Shown: one piece after another, positions 9,438 to 19,065 of the stretch
How positions within the stretch are numbered: position 1 is the first letter of the stretch
Layout of the letters: each line of letters opens with the position of its first letter
Origin: Mariprofundaceae bacterium
Lineage (GTDB): Bacteria > Pseudomonadota > Zetaproteobacteria > Mariprofundales > Mariprofundaceae
Assembly: GCA_027018935.1 (NCBI GenBank)
Contig: JALUXZ010000224.1
Coordinates: 1 to 35,966 of the forward strand
Length of the DNA: 35,966 nucleotides
Direction: 5' to 3'
Notes under the pieces: generated by a model
Told to the model about the DNA's origin: nothing
What the model saw: the letters and a program-made list of their open reading frames with translations, nothing else
The model's database searches: none
Made by a program: the position numbers and the translations under genes

Positions 9438-11764
9438 AACACCTTTTTAGGGTAATGGTTGCTGTCGTGGCAATCATTGCCTTAGCCTATTTATTGATTC
9501 CCAAGCCAGATTTACTAAACAACAGTCAGTTTTCTACAGCCGTGTATGACCGAGGCGGAACTTTACTTAGACTTAGCTTAGCTGAGGATGACCAATATAG
9601 GCTGTTTGTACCAATTCATAAGATATCGCCATTGTTGATTGAATCCACAGTGCTTTATGAGGATAGGTATTTTAAATATCATCCAGGTATTAACCCTATC
9701 GCATTAATAAGAGCAGCATGGGCGACCTATATTACACAAACAAGAGCAGTCGGAGCATCTACAATTAGCATGCAGGTGGCTCGGATTTTGTTCGATATAG
9801 ATTCAAGAAGCCTGTCGGGCAAGTTTGAGCAAATTATCCGCGCCTTGCAGTTAGAAAGGCACTATTCCAAGCAGGAAATTATTGAAGCGTATTTAAATTT
9901 GGCACCATATGGACGCAATATCGAAGGCGTTGGTGCGGCAAGTCTGATTTATTTTGGCAAGCAGGCTTCTGAGCTTTCACTGCCAGAGGCTATGGCTCTT
10001 AGTGTGGTGCCTCAGAATCCATCTGCACGTATTCCGAGTCGTAAATCTGGGTATAAAAAGATGACGGCTGCAAGAGATAGGTTGTTTGAAAGTTGGGTGG
10101 AGGTGCATCCAAAGGATGCCAATATGAAAGCAATGATGGCATTACCTTTGCAGGTTTATCAGCTTGAAGATTTGCCATTTTATGCTCCTCATTTTGTTAA
10201 TGAGCAACTTGCTAGAAATACTTTGATTGGATCAAAGAACATAAGGACAACGCTGGATATGGAGCTTCAGTCTAAGATTGAGGGTATCGCCAAAACTTAT
10301 ATTGCAAAGAAGCGAATGCTTGGGTTTAAGAATATGTCAGCCATGTTGTTGGATTATCGCTCTATGGAAGTGCTTGCATCTGTTGGTTCGGTAGATTTTT
10401 ATGACAATGCTATTCAAGGGCAGGTTGATGGCACGCGCGCGAAACGCTCCCCAGGTTCAACGTTAAAACCATTTATATATGCATTGGCAATGGATCAAGG
10501 GCTGATTCATCCAATGACAATGTTAAAAGATGCACCCAAACGATTTGGTGCATATACGCCAGAGAATTTTGATAGAGGCTTTTTAGGCCCAGTGTTTGCA
10601 AAAGATGCGCTGATTTATAGTAGAAATGTTCCAGCAGTTAAGCTGATGTCACAGTTGAAAAGCCCATCTTTGTATGACTTTCTGATGAATGCTGGTATCT
10701 CTGGCATGCGGGAAGAGAAATATTATGGGTTGGCACTTGCTTTGGGTGGGCATGAGTTGACGATGCATGAGCTGATAACACTTTATGCCATGCTAGCAAA
10801 TCGAGGCAAGCTAAAGAAGGTGAAGCGTTTGCTAGATAATCATGAACAGGACGCTGGTATAGAGCTCCTGAGCCCTGAAGCTAGCTTCCTAACCTTAGAT
10901 ATGTTGAGAGAGAATCCAAGACCAGAAGTATCTGGATTCCTAAGCCCTTTGTCTGTGAAACCGTCTGTATTTTGGAAAACAGGAACATCATTTGCATTCA
11001 GGGATGCATGGAGTATAGGCGTGTTTGGACCCTATGTTCTTGCTGTTTGGGTAGGCAATTTTAATGGCGAAGGTAATCCTGCTTTTGTTGGTAGAAGGGC
11101 AGCAGCACCGCTGTTTTTTGAGATTATAGATTCTATTGTGAGCACTGATGAGAGCTCTGGAAAAACACTGATTAACGAGAGAGGTCTTGATATAACCAAG
11201 GTGGGTGTCTGCGCTCCAACAGGGGATCTTTCTGGTCGCTATTGCCCTGAAACCATTCAATCATGGTTTATTCTCGGTAAATCACCCATTCGAGTATCAA
11301 ATATTTATCGTGCGATACCAGTAAGCAAGCAAACAGGTCTTAGAGCCTGTTCTGATGATGTGGATGATGTTGATATGAAGGTATTTGAGTTCTGGCCATC
11401 TGATATTATAAGCTTGTTCCGCAGGGCGGGGGTATCGCGCAAGCTTCCTCCAGATTTTGACCCAAAATGTACAATGAATAGTAAGGCAGACAATGGTATG
11501 AAACCTAAGATTCAGTCGCCAGATCAAAATATTAGTTATGCCATGCGTAGTGATCGCTTAGATGAAGAGAGAATTCCTTTTATGGCTATTGCTGATGCAG
11601 ATGTGAAGAAGCTTTTTTGGTTTGTTGATAATCAATATGTCGGTTATTCAAGCAATGGGGAACCATACTATTGGAAACCAGAGCTTAAGAGAGCCACTGT
11701 ACGTGTTGTTGATGACCATGGTCGAGCCGCCTCAGGCAAGGTGTTTGTAGAGTTGGTTCAATAA
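9434..11764 (+). CDS. pbpC: Penicillin-binding protein 1C, bifunctional transglycosylase/transpeptidase
   Basis: Class A penicillin-binding protein of the 1C branch that polymerises glycan strands and carries a transpeptidase domain in the periplasm. A single N-terminal anchor (residues 5-22) precedes a GT51 domain with the catalytic Glu76-Asp77 in LYEDRYFKYHPG. The transpeptidase motifs are all present: Ser342-x-x-Lys345 (SPGSTLKPF), Ser396-x-Asn398 (YSRNVPA) and Lys515-Thr-Gly (FWKTGTS). The C-terminal region, roughly residues 690-776, fits the BiPBP_C beta domain that typifies PBP1C. Length of 776 is normal. ATG at 9434 overlaps the macroglobulin stop. Family knowledge suggests the pair acts together, with PBP1C mending the wall where the macroglobulin traps invading proteases. 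Confidence 0.96.
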   Translation: MKHLFRVMVAVVAIIALAYLLIPKPDLLNNSQFSTAVYDRGGTLLRLSLAEDDQYRLFVPIHKISPLLIESTVLYEDRYFKYHPGINPIALIRAAWATYITQTRAVGASTISMQVARILFDIDSRSLSGKFEQIIRALQLERHYSKQEIIEAYLNLAPYGRNIEGVGAASLIYFGKQASELSLPEAMALSVVPQNPSARIPSRKSGYKKMTAARDRLFESWVEVHPKDANMKAMMALPLQVYQLEDLPFYAPHFVNEQLARNTLIGSKNIRTTLDMELQSKIEGIAKTYIAKKRMLGFKNMSAMLLDYRSMEVLASVGSVDFYDNAIQGQVDGTRAKRSPGSTLKPFIYALAMDQGLIHPMTMLKDAPKRFGAYTPENFDRGFLGPVFAKDALIYSRNVPAVKLMSQLKSPSLYDFLMNAGISGMREEKYYGLALALGGHELTMHELITLYAMLANRGKLKKVKRLLDNHEQDAGIELLSPEASFLTLDMLRENPRPEVSGFLSPLSVKPSVFWKTGTSFAFRDAWSIGVFGPYVLAVWVGNFNGEGNPAFVGRRAAAPLFFEIIDSIVSTDESSGKTLINERGLDITKVGVCAPTGDLSGRYCPETIQSWFILGKSPIRVSNIYRAIPVSKQTGLRACSDDVDDVDMKVFEFWPSDIISLFRRAGVSRKLPPDFDPKCTMNSKADNGMKPKIQSPDQNISYAMRSDRLDEERIPFMAIADADVKKLFWFVDNQYVGYSSNGEPYYWKPELKRATVRVVDDHGRAASGKVFVELVQ

Positions 11765-11801
11765 AGCGTTAGAAATTCCCGCGTTATTTATTAGGAAATA
11801 A

Positions 11802-13367
<1,566 letters not shown>

Positions 13368-13371
13368 ATTG

Positions 13372-13430
13372 CTCATTTACTTTGAAAGCTTGGTTAAGCG
13401 TTAGTTTTCTAGCTCTTTCAAGGTAATGAG
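13372..13430. repeat. Imperfect inverted repeat just after guaB
   Basis: CTCATTTACTTTGAAAG at 13372-13388 pairs with CTTTCAAGGTAATGAG at 13415-13430 (one bulge, one wobble), enclosing a 26-base loop that can itself fold (GCTT/AAGC). It lies five bases after the guaB stop and directly precedes the AT-rich cassette. There is no U-tract, so an intrinsic terminator is uncertain; it may mark the left border of the insertion. Confidence 0.55.
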
Positions 13431-13452
13431 GTTACGTTTACTTATTATTGTT

Positions 13453-13479
13453 ATGAGAAGAGCAAGGGGGGGGAAGTGA
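13453..13479 (+). other. Eight-codon mini-ORF with G8 tract overlapping the next start
   Basis: ATG 13453 opens an ORF encoding MRRARGGK; its TGA (13477-13479) overlaps the GTG start of the next gene (GTGA). The ORF contains a run of eight G (13466-13473) that also forms the Shine-Dalgarno region. Adding one G, or losing two, would put this ATG in frame with the downstream gene. Function is unproven; it may be only an accidental reading of the ribosome-binding site. Confidence 0.35.
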
Positions 13480-15146
13480 ATAATATTAACGTATTTATTA
13501 AGGAAAATGTAAGGGGTATTGGAAAAGGTGTGTATGTTGCGCCAGAAATACCCGAGAAAAAGCTTAACAATGCAATAAAAGCCTTTCATTGCGAAGAATT
13601 TTACGAGTCTATATTAGCAATTCAAGACGGAACTATCTTTGGCAGTTCAAAAGAGGGGTTTGTTTTCACAGGTGAGAAAATGATTCATCATAAACATGGT
13701 GAATTTATATATTCAGATATTGATTCTGTTGAGTACATTGAAAACATAACCGTTGATAATGAAGGTAAAGAAAAAAAAGATGCTTACATATTAATATCTA
13801 AGAATCACAAAAAATATAAATTTAACAGTCTTTATGATATAAACATGAAAGGGTTGGTAAAGTTTTTAAATTCTATAATTACAGAGTTTGAAGACTACGA
13901 AGAAGAAGATCAACTTAAAGAAATGGCTGATATGCCAGATGAATTAAAAATAGCATATCTAAAAATAATAATAAATATGACTTTCATTGATGATAAAGAG
14001 ATTGATGAAAAAGAATTGGCTGAATTGTTCTTGCTTATGACAAGGCTTGAACTAGCCAATGAATCAAGGTTTACAGTAAGGTCTTATATAACAGGCATAT
14101 CACAAGATAGTATAGAATCTGTAGAAAATTTATTGAAGGTAATTAAAAGCCATTCAGAAAATAGTCACCATCAATCATTAATGATTTCCTTAGCAAAAGA
14201 TTTAATAAATGTTTATTTTAGCAGTAAAGATACAACAAGCAGAGATTTTAAATTTTTAGATGAGCATCAAGCTTTATTTGGGTTGTCAGGTTCAGAGGTG
14301 GACTTGGCTTATGACACTGTAGAAAATGATTATAAATTATTAAAAGAAGATTTGGATGATGATGCCATTACGAAAAACGCAAAAGAATTAGCATCAAAGG
14401 CTGCTGCTGCTGGCGCACCGTTAGCCGCTGTTTATATTTCAGGCTCTGTTGTGGGGATGTCTGCAGCGGGGATTACATCTGGACTTGCAACCCTTGGTAT
14501 GGGAATGGGTATGACTGGTGGGTTAGCAGTGATTGGCATAATTGGTGTCTTATCCTACAAAGGTGTTAAGCATTTAACTGGAGCGAATGAGCTAGATAAA
14601 TACAAGACTAGAGAGTTAATGCTTCATGAGGTGATTAAGCAAACTCAAAAAACAATATCTTTAATTATTAATGATATCAATTATATAGTTGGTAGATTAA
14701 ATGATATACAGTTATCAGAAGAAAAACTTAAAAATGATATTGACAATATAAAAGACTTACTTGTTAGGAAAAATGCAGAAAATAAAAAATTAATAAAACA
14801 GCTTGCACAATTTCAAGGCGCATTAAAAAGTGTGGATAATAAATCTAATACTTACCAAAATTCAGCCAATAGACTACAAAATCCAAGAATTTTAGATGTT
14901 GATAGATTAAAAGCATTAACATCTGAGCCAACTAAAAAAACTTTATATAATTTCATTATGGCGAATTACGAACAAAAAGAGATAAAAACTAAAGATGGTA
15001 AAAAAAATATATATGCTTTAAAGCAAAATGCTTCAACTGAAATTTTAGATAAAATGGCACAAGTTTTTCAAGCATTAGGTTATTTTGATATGGGAAATAT
15101 TGTTACTTCAAAAGCTTCAAGTTTAGTAAAGGGTATTTTTGGATGA
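13476..15146 (+). CDS. PH-like/TerB-like/glycine-zipper/coiled-coil protein, first gene of cassette
   Basis: No named function recognised. Reading along the 556 residues, about 38-128 resemble a bacterial PH-like (YokE/bPH) domain (ILAIQDGTIFGSSKEGFVFT, then YSDIDSVEYI). About 150-290 have a TerB-like helical pattern with an acidic IDDKEIDEKEL turn. Residues 305-362 are Ala/Gly-rich and hydrophobic (repeated GMGMGMTGG), like a glycine zipper that could insert in membranes. Residues 380-450 are a heptad-like coiled coil rich in Lys, Asn and Ile, and the last 90 residues form a compact alpha/beta tail. GTG 13476 is preceded by a strong purine tract. Codons are much more A/T-ending than in guaB or guaA, suggesting transfer. 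The stop overlaps the next ATG (ATGA). A membrane-associated sensor or scaffold is an inference. Confidence 0.85.
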   Translation: MNNINVFIKENVRGIGKGVYVAPEIPEKKLNNAIKAFHCEEFYESILAIQDGTIFGSSKEGFVFTGEKMIHHKHGEFIYSDIDSVEYIENITVDNEGKEKKDAYILISKNHKKYKFNSLYDINMKGLVKFLNSIITEFEDYEEEDQLKEMADMPDELKIAYLKIIINMTFIDDKEIDEKELAELFLLMTRLELANESRFTVRSYITGISQDSIESVENLLKVIKSHSENSHHQSLMISLAKDLINVYFSSKDTTSRDFKFLDEHQALFGLSGSEVDLAYDTVENDYKLLKEDLDDDAITKNAKELASKAAAAGAPLAAVYISGSVVGMSAAGITSGLATLGMGMGMTGGLAVIGIIGVLSYKGVKHLTGANELDKYKTRELMLHEVIKQTQKTISLIINDINYIVGRLNDIQLSEEKLKNDIDNIKDLLVRKNAENKKLIKQLAQFQGALKSVDNKSNTYQNSANRLQNPRILDVDRLKALTSEPTKKTLYNFIMANYEQKEIKTKDGKKNIYALKQNASTEILDKMAQVFQALGYFDMGNIVTSKASSLVKGIFG

Positions 15147-16651
15147 AAAAAGATTATTTTAAAGGTGAAGGGAATGCCCTTAGAGTTCAAAAACATCAAT
15201 TAAATAATACTGAAAATAAATTGTCTGAAGTTGATGCTCTTTTATCACAAATAGAAAATAGCCAAAAAGAAATGACAGAAGACAATAATAAATATTTATC
15301 AAATGAAGAATATACTAGTTCTAGTATTTATATTTCTGATGATGAATATGACGAAAGTCTTGATGAAATAGAAAGAGAACTATCATTATTAACCAGTATT
15401 GAGAAACACGAGGTAACTCAAATTCAAGAATTAGATTCTATAAAGTTTGATGAAAATATCACTTGGGATAAATATTCTGATTTAGTTAAAGATTATGGAT
15501 TTAAGCATAATATTGATTTAAACGAAGACCCATTTAAACACTTAATGACTAAGTCTCAACAGATTGAACTTCAAAAAAGAATAAATGACGACTTCACACT
15601 AAGAAATGCTGATTGTGATAAATATGATTACATGATCGCTGGAACTTGCGGTGTGATTGGAGGATTAATTGATGTTTTATTTGTTGGAATGCCTGGTGAT
15701 AGCAAATTAGGAAATGTGGCAGATGAACAGGCTAATAAAATTACAGAAAAATTTGCTGAATTTGTAGGATGGGACAAGGATAAAGCGGTTGAAAAAGGAA
15801 AAAATACAACAGCAAGTGCAATAGGTTATTTAGAGGGCAAGTTTAAAATAAACTATGACCAAGCTACAACACATGCAACAGATGGGGAAGTTAAAAATTT
15901 ATCTTTAAAGAATCATCATCTTAAAAGTCTAGGGCATTCACCAGATTTAATTGGCTTATTCTTTTCAATTTTAAATCAATTTACAAGCACATCAACTTTT
16001 GTGAGTAATGGACAAATAATTACGGTAAATACGGAAACATTTGAATTAAACGGGAGTAATTTCGTATCAAAAATATTTTGCGGCTTTGCTAATTGGTTTG
16101 GTCATATTATGTCGGATTGGTCAGGATCATCTGGCACAGTTGGACAAGGAGGAAGAGGCACAGGGGTTCCAATACCATTTTATAATTTACTTCAAATGAT
16201 GAACTTTGGAGAGTTTGGTCAGCACAAACAAAGCTTTGCAACAGTAGCGACTAAAGTATTTGAAAATGGTTATGATGCAAGGCATGGAATGGCAATGGCT
16301 ATTCCAGTTATAACTACTGAGCTATTAGTTAGATTTATGTTTACAATGAAATCACATTTTTATCATAAAAGAGATTGGAAAGACTCTATTCCTAATGGAA
16401 ATATTCCTGAATTAAGAAGAATGTTATTAGTAGGGCATGGAACACTTTGTTTAATTGATGGAGTAGATGCCTATATTCGTTCGGGTGGAGAAATGGTAAC
16501 TTTTTTATCAAGAACAAACTTATTAGCATGGGCTAGATTTGGACAACTTGGCTTAAAAGAGCTTAATGCTTGGTATAATAGCGGTCATATTGATGCTGAT
16601 GCAGTTGATGAATATTTAGATCAAGAATATAAAAGAATGCTACACTATTAA
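15143..16651 (+). CDS. Putative membrane protein with His/Asp metal-site-like signature, second gene of cassette
   Basis: Unrecognised family. The 502-residue product has an acidic, Asn/Glu-rich N-terminal third with coiled-coil character. A hydrophobic helix at about 163-182 (MIAGTCGVIGGLIDVLFVG) is followed by a conserved-looking core: NHHLKSLGHSPDLIGLFFS (His258, His259, His265), then about 45 residues later NWFGHIMSDWSG (His321, Asp325) and GVPIPF at 341-346. The spacing H-H-x5-H-S ... G-H-x-x-S-D ... P-x-P recalls YdjM/DUF457-type membrane metal-dependent hydrolases and zinc phospholipase-like proteins. That resemblance is by eye, not by alignment. Another hydrophobic stretch lies near 383-402. 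It is translationally coupled to the upstream gene and equally AT-rich. An enzymatic effector role is inference. Confidence 0.82.
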   Translation: MKKDYFKGEGNALRVQKHQLNNTENKLSEVDALLSQIENSQKEMTEDNNKYLSNEEYTSSSIYISDDEYDESLDEIERELSLLTSIEKHEVTQIQELDSIKFDENITWDKYSDLVKDYGFKHNIDLNEDPFKHLMTKSQQIELQKRINDDFTLRNADCDKYDYMIAGTCGVIGGLIDVLFVGMPGDSKLGNVADEQANKITEKFAEFVGWDKDKAVEKGKNTTASAIGYLEGKFKINYDQATTHATDGEVKNLSLKNHHLKSLGHSPDLIGLFFSILNQFTSTSTFVSNGQIITVNTETFELNGSNFVSKIFCGFANWFGHIMSDWSGSSGTVGQGGRGTGVPIPFYNLLQMMNFGEFGQHKQSFATVATKVFENGYDARHGMAMAIPVITTELLVRFMFTMKSHFYHKRDWKDSIPNGNIPELRRMLLVGHGTLCLIDGVDAYIRSGGEMVTFLSRTNLLAWARFGQLGLKELNAWYNSGHIDADAVDEYLDQEYKRMLHY

Positions 16652-16668
16652 AGTTAGGGGGGAGTATA

Positions 16669-17424
16669 ATGTTTGCTGTAATTTTTTGGGGTGGTGTTGG
16701 AGCGTTCTTTTTTGGGCCTATTGGAGCTTTGATTGGTGTGGGTATAGGGCTGCTTGCTTTATATGGGGAGTCTATAGATCGGGGTGAGCCAGATGAGATA
16801 GAGCGAGAGGACTTAGGTGACGAGAAAAAAAATATATTTACTGCTCTGTTTGGAATGGCTGCAAAAATTGCTAAAGCAGATGGTATTGTGAGTTCCGAAG
16901 AAGCTGAGGTTATTAAGTTGTTTATGAAGGACCTTAACCTTAGTGAGCAAGATACAGTAATGGCAGGAGAGATTTTTTCAGAAGCAAAAAATAATGATAT
17001 TTCAGTTTATGATTATGCAAAAGACTTTGGGGATATATATGCTCACAATGAGGAGATGCGAGTATGTGTATATCACATGTTATTTGCGGTAGCTGGCAGT
17101 GATGGGGATCTGCACCCTGAAGAAGATAGAATTTTGCGAAATATTATTGATCCGATGAGGTTGGATGCCTCTATGTATAATATGTTGGCAGAAGAGTTTC
17201 TTGGTCAAGTTAATTCACTAGAGGAGTACTATGAAGTGTTAGGCTGCTCTCCAGATGCAACAGATGCACAAGTTAAAAAATCTTATCGTGAGAAATGTAT
17301 TGAATTTCATCCAGATAAAATTATGTCGAAAGGACTGCCTGATTCTTTTATGAAATTCGCTGATGAACAGATGAAAATGGTTACAAATGCTTATGATAAA
17401 ATTCAGGAAGAGCGGTCTTGCTAA
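16669..17424 (+). CDS. DjlA-like TerB/J-domain co-chaperone, third gene of cassette
   Basis: A 251-residue protein with the DjlA plan. The N-terminal membrane segment is Gly-rich (residues 4-32, VGAFFFGPIGALIGVGIG) and precedes a TerB-type helical domain with two acidic turns (AKADGIVSSEEAEV near 68-81 and GSDGDLHPEEDRI near 143-155). A C-terminal J domain covers residues 183-250 with the diagnostic HPD at 214-216. DjlA family members are inner-membrane DnaK co-chaperones that stimulate its ATPase. ATG 16669 has a GGGGGAG ribosome-binding site, 17 bases after the preceding stop. Its codon use is less AT-extreme than the first two cassette genes. The chromosomal dnaK lies 10 kb downstream. It may couple the cassette to DnaK, or be an ordinary djlA that sits here by chance. 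Confidence 0.9.
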   Translation: MFAVIFWGGVGAFFFGPIGALIGVGIGLLALYGESIDRGEPDEIEREDLGDEKKNIFTALFGMAAKIAKADGIVSSEEAEVIKLFMKDLNLSEQDTVMAGEIFSEAKNNDISVYDYAKDFGDIYAHNEEMRVCVYHMLFAVAGSDGDLHPEEDRILRNIIDPMRLDASMYNMLAEEFLGQVNSLEEYYEVLGCSPDATDAQVKKSYREKCIEFHPDKIMSKGLPDSFMKFADEQMKMVTNAYDKIQEERSC

Positions 17425-17453
17425 TGGGGGGATTACCTGTCGTTATAAAAACA

Positions 17454-17468
17454 GGGTCAGGTCTTGCA
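17454..17468 (+). repeat. RAYT left-end motif, copy 1
   Basis: GGGTCAGGTCTTGCA, followed by AATAAGGCATTATTTTTCTA shared with copy 2. It is the inverted counterpart of the right end at 18955-18969. Confidence 0.85.
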
Positions 17469-17497
17469 ATAAGGCATTATTTTTCTAGCATGGGCGG

Positions 17498-18139
17498 ATG
17501 TCACGCCCATTACGAATAGAATATCCGAATGCAATTTATCATATTACTTCGCGGGGTAATGCCCGAGGTGATATTTTTTTAAATGATGAAGATAGGGAAT
17601 TGTTTCTCGATACGCTTGAGCATGTGATTAAGCGTTTCGGTTGGTTGTGTCATGCTTATTGTTTGATGGATAATCATTATCATTTAGTGATAGAAACACC
17701 GCAGCCAAATCTTTGTGGTGGTATGCGACAACTTAATGGTGTTTATACGCAGCGCTTTAACCGTACTCATCAGCGTGTGGGGCATGTTTTTCAGGGGCGG
17801 TATAAGTCTATTTTGGTTGAGCGCGATGCATATTTATTGGAATTATGCCGTTATGTTGTGCTGAACCCTGTGCGTGCCAATATGGTGGATCATGTTAGGC
17901 AATGGCATTGGAGTAGTTATTCGGCTACGGCAGGTATTGATGCGTGCCCTAGTTGGTTGAGTATTCGGTGGTTGTTGGTGCAATTTTCACATTCGCACAG
18001 AGCGGTTGCATATGCCCAATTTGTTGCGAATGGGGTGAAAGAGGGCTGTTTGTGGGATGGCTTGGGGAAAATAGGGTCAGGTCTTGCAATAAGGCATTAT
18101 TTTTCTAGTATGGGCGGATGTCACGTCCATTACGAATAG
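17498..18139 (+). pseudogene. REP-associated tyrosine transposase, 3'-truncated copy
   Basis: IS200-like Y1/HUH-superfamily transposase of the RAYT group, which nicks single-stranded DNA at REP-type hairpins. The catalytic core is intact in sequence: HUH motif His60-Tyr61-His62 (DNHYHLVIE) and the nucleophile candidate Tyr119 (LCRYVVLNPV). It parallels the downstream copy up to CLWDGLGK (about residue 190), then runs into the left end of the second element and adds about 20 residues of unrelated sequence. The C-terminal roughly 75 residues with the HTH seen in copy 2 are missing. The 3' end overlaps the next gene by 22 bases. Probably inactive or altered in DNA recognition, although the core could still fold. 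Confidence 0.85.
18074..18088 (+). repeat. RAYT left-end motif, copy 2
   Basis: Second exact GGGTCAGGTCTTGCA; marks the junction at which copy 1 is interrupted and copy 2 begins. Confidence 0.85.
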
Positions 18140-18966
18140 AATATCCGAATGCAATTTATCATATTACCTCGCGAGGTAATGCTCAGGCTAATATTTTTCT
18201 AGATGATACAGACCGAGAATTATTTCTCCAGACACTTGAAAGTGTCATCAAGCGTTTCGGTTGGTTGTGCCATGCTTATTGTTTGATGGATAATCATTAT
18301 CATTTAGTGATAGAAACACCGCAGCCAAATCTTTGTGGTGGTATGCGACAACTTAATGGTGTTTATACGCAGCGCTTTAACCGTGTTCATCAGCGTGTGG
18401 GGCATGTTTTTCAGGGGCGGTATAAGTCTATTTTGGTTGAGCGTGATGCATATTTATTGGAATTGTGTCGTTATGTTGTATTGAACCCTGTGCGTGCCAA
18501 GATGGTAGATCATGTTAGTCAATGGCATTGGAGTAGTTATGCGGCTACGGCAGGTATTGATGCGTGCCCTAGTTGGTTGAGTATTCGATGGTTATTGGGG
18601 CAATTTTCACATTCGCACAGATCGATTGCATATGCTCAATTTGTTGCTAATGGGGTGGAAGAGGCCTGTTTGTGGGATGGCTTGAGTAAGCAAATTTATC
18701 TTGGTAGTGATACTTTTGTGGATGGGGTTAAATCATTGGTGGATATGCCAACTGACTTGCCTGAGGTGCCAAGGATGCAGTGGAAGCCAGCAGGAAAAAG
18801 TTTGGATGATTATGAAAATGAAGGGAAGCACCGAAATGATGCTATGGCGCGTGCTTTTTTGGAGGGTGAATTTCGCATGAATGAAATCGCAGCACACTTT
18901 GGTGTACATTATTCTACGGTGAGTCGCGCTGTTAAAAAGATTGAAATGCATGATTGCAAGACCTGA
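18118..18966 (+). CDS. REP-associated tyrosine transposase (RAYT), full-length copy
   Basis: Complete 282-residue RAYT. The N-terminal MSRPLRIEYPNAIYHITSRG is the family hallmark. The HUH motif is His60-Tyr61-His62 and the catalytic Tyr candidate is Tyr119. After the Y1 domain (about residues 1-150) comes a linker and a C-terminal helix-turn-helix (NEIAAHFGVHYSTVSRAVKK, about residues 256-275), which likely reads the element end or REP hairpin. The last codons (DCKT) are encoded by the right-end inverted repeat itself. The start ATG lies inside the end of the truncated upstream copy. RAYTs are usually single-copy domesticated genes, so a tandem pair is notable. Confidence 0.93.
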   Translation: MSRPLRIEYPNAIYHITSRGNAQANIFLDDTDRELFLQTLESVIKRFGWLCHAYCLMDNHYHLVIETPQPNLCGGMRQLNGVYTQRFNRVHQRVGHVFQGRYKSILVERDAYLLELCRYVVLNPVRAKMVDHVSQWHWSSYAATAGIDACPSWLSIRWLLGQFSHSHRSIAYAQFVANGVEEACLWDGLSKQIYLGSDTFVDGVKSLVDMPTDLPEVPRMQWKPAGKSLDDYENEGKHRNDAMARAFLEGEFRMNEIAAHFGVHYSTVSRAVKKIEMHDCKT

Positions 18967-18969
18967 CCC
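18955..18969 (-). repeat. RAYT right-end inverted motif
   Basis: TGCAAGACCTGACCC, the exact reverse complement of the two left-end motifs; it overlaps the last codons of the transposase gene. Confidence 0.85.
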
Positions 18970-19065
18970 CTACATCAAGGGTTTTGTGTGGTGGCGAGTG
19001 TTGTGTAAGGTGGCTATGCTTGGCGACATTTGTTGGCTGAAAAATTGAGTGGTGGGAAATAGATA

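Larger units (their letters stand above)
17454..18969 (+). mobile_element. Tandem REP-associated tyrosine transposase (RAYT) element
   Basis: The motif GGGTCAGGTCTTGCA occurs at 17454-17468 and again at 18074-18088, and its exact inverse, TGCAAGACCTGACCC, closes the element at 18955-18969. Each left motif is followed by the same leader and a transposase start. The unit 17454-18073 is therefore a 3'-truncated copy (620 bp) placed directly before a full copy (18074-18969, 896 bp). The copies are clearly diverged rather than identical. The left end lies only 30 bases after the DjlA-like gene, so the element borders the cassette. Confidence 0.88.

Noticed and set aside
16669-17424. Calling the TerB/J-domain gene djlA outright
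   Set aside because: Domain plan matches DjlA, but the location inside a foreign-looking cassette makes orthology uncertain, so no symbol is given.
17454-18969. CRISPR-like repeat interpretation of the repeated blocks
   Set aside because: The repeated blocks are two transposase copies with shared ends, not short regularly spaced repeats.
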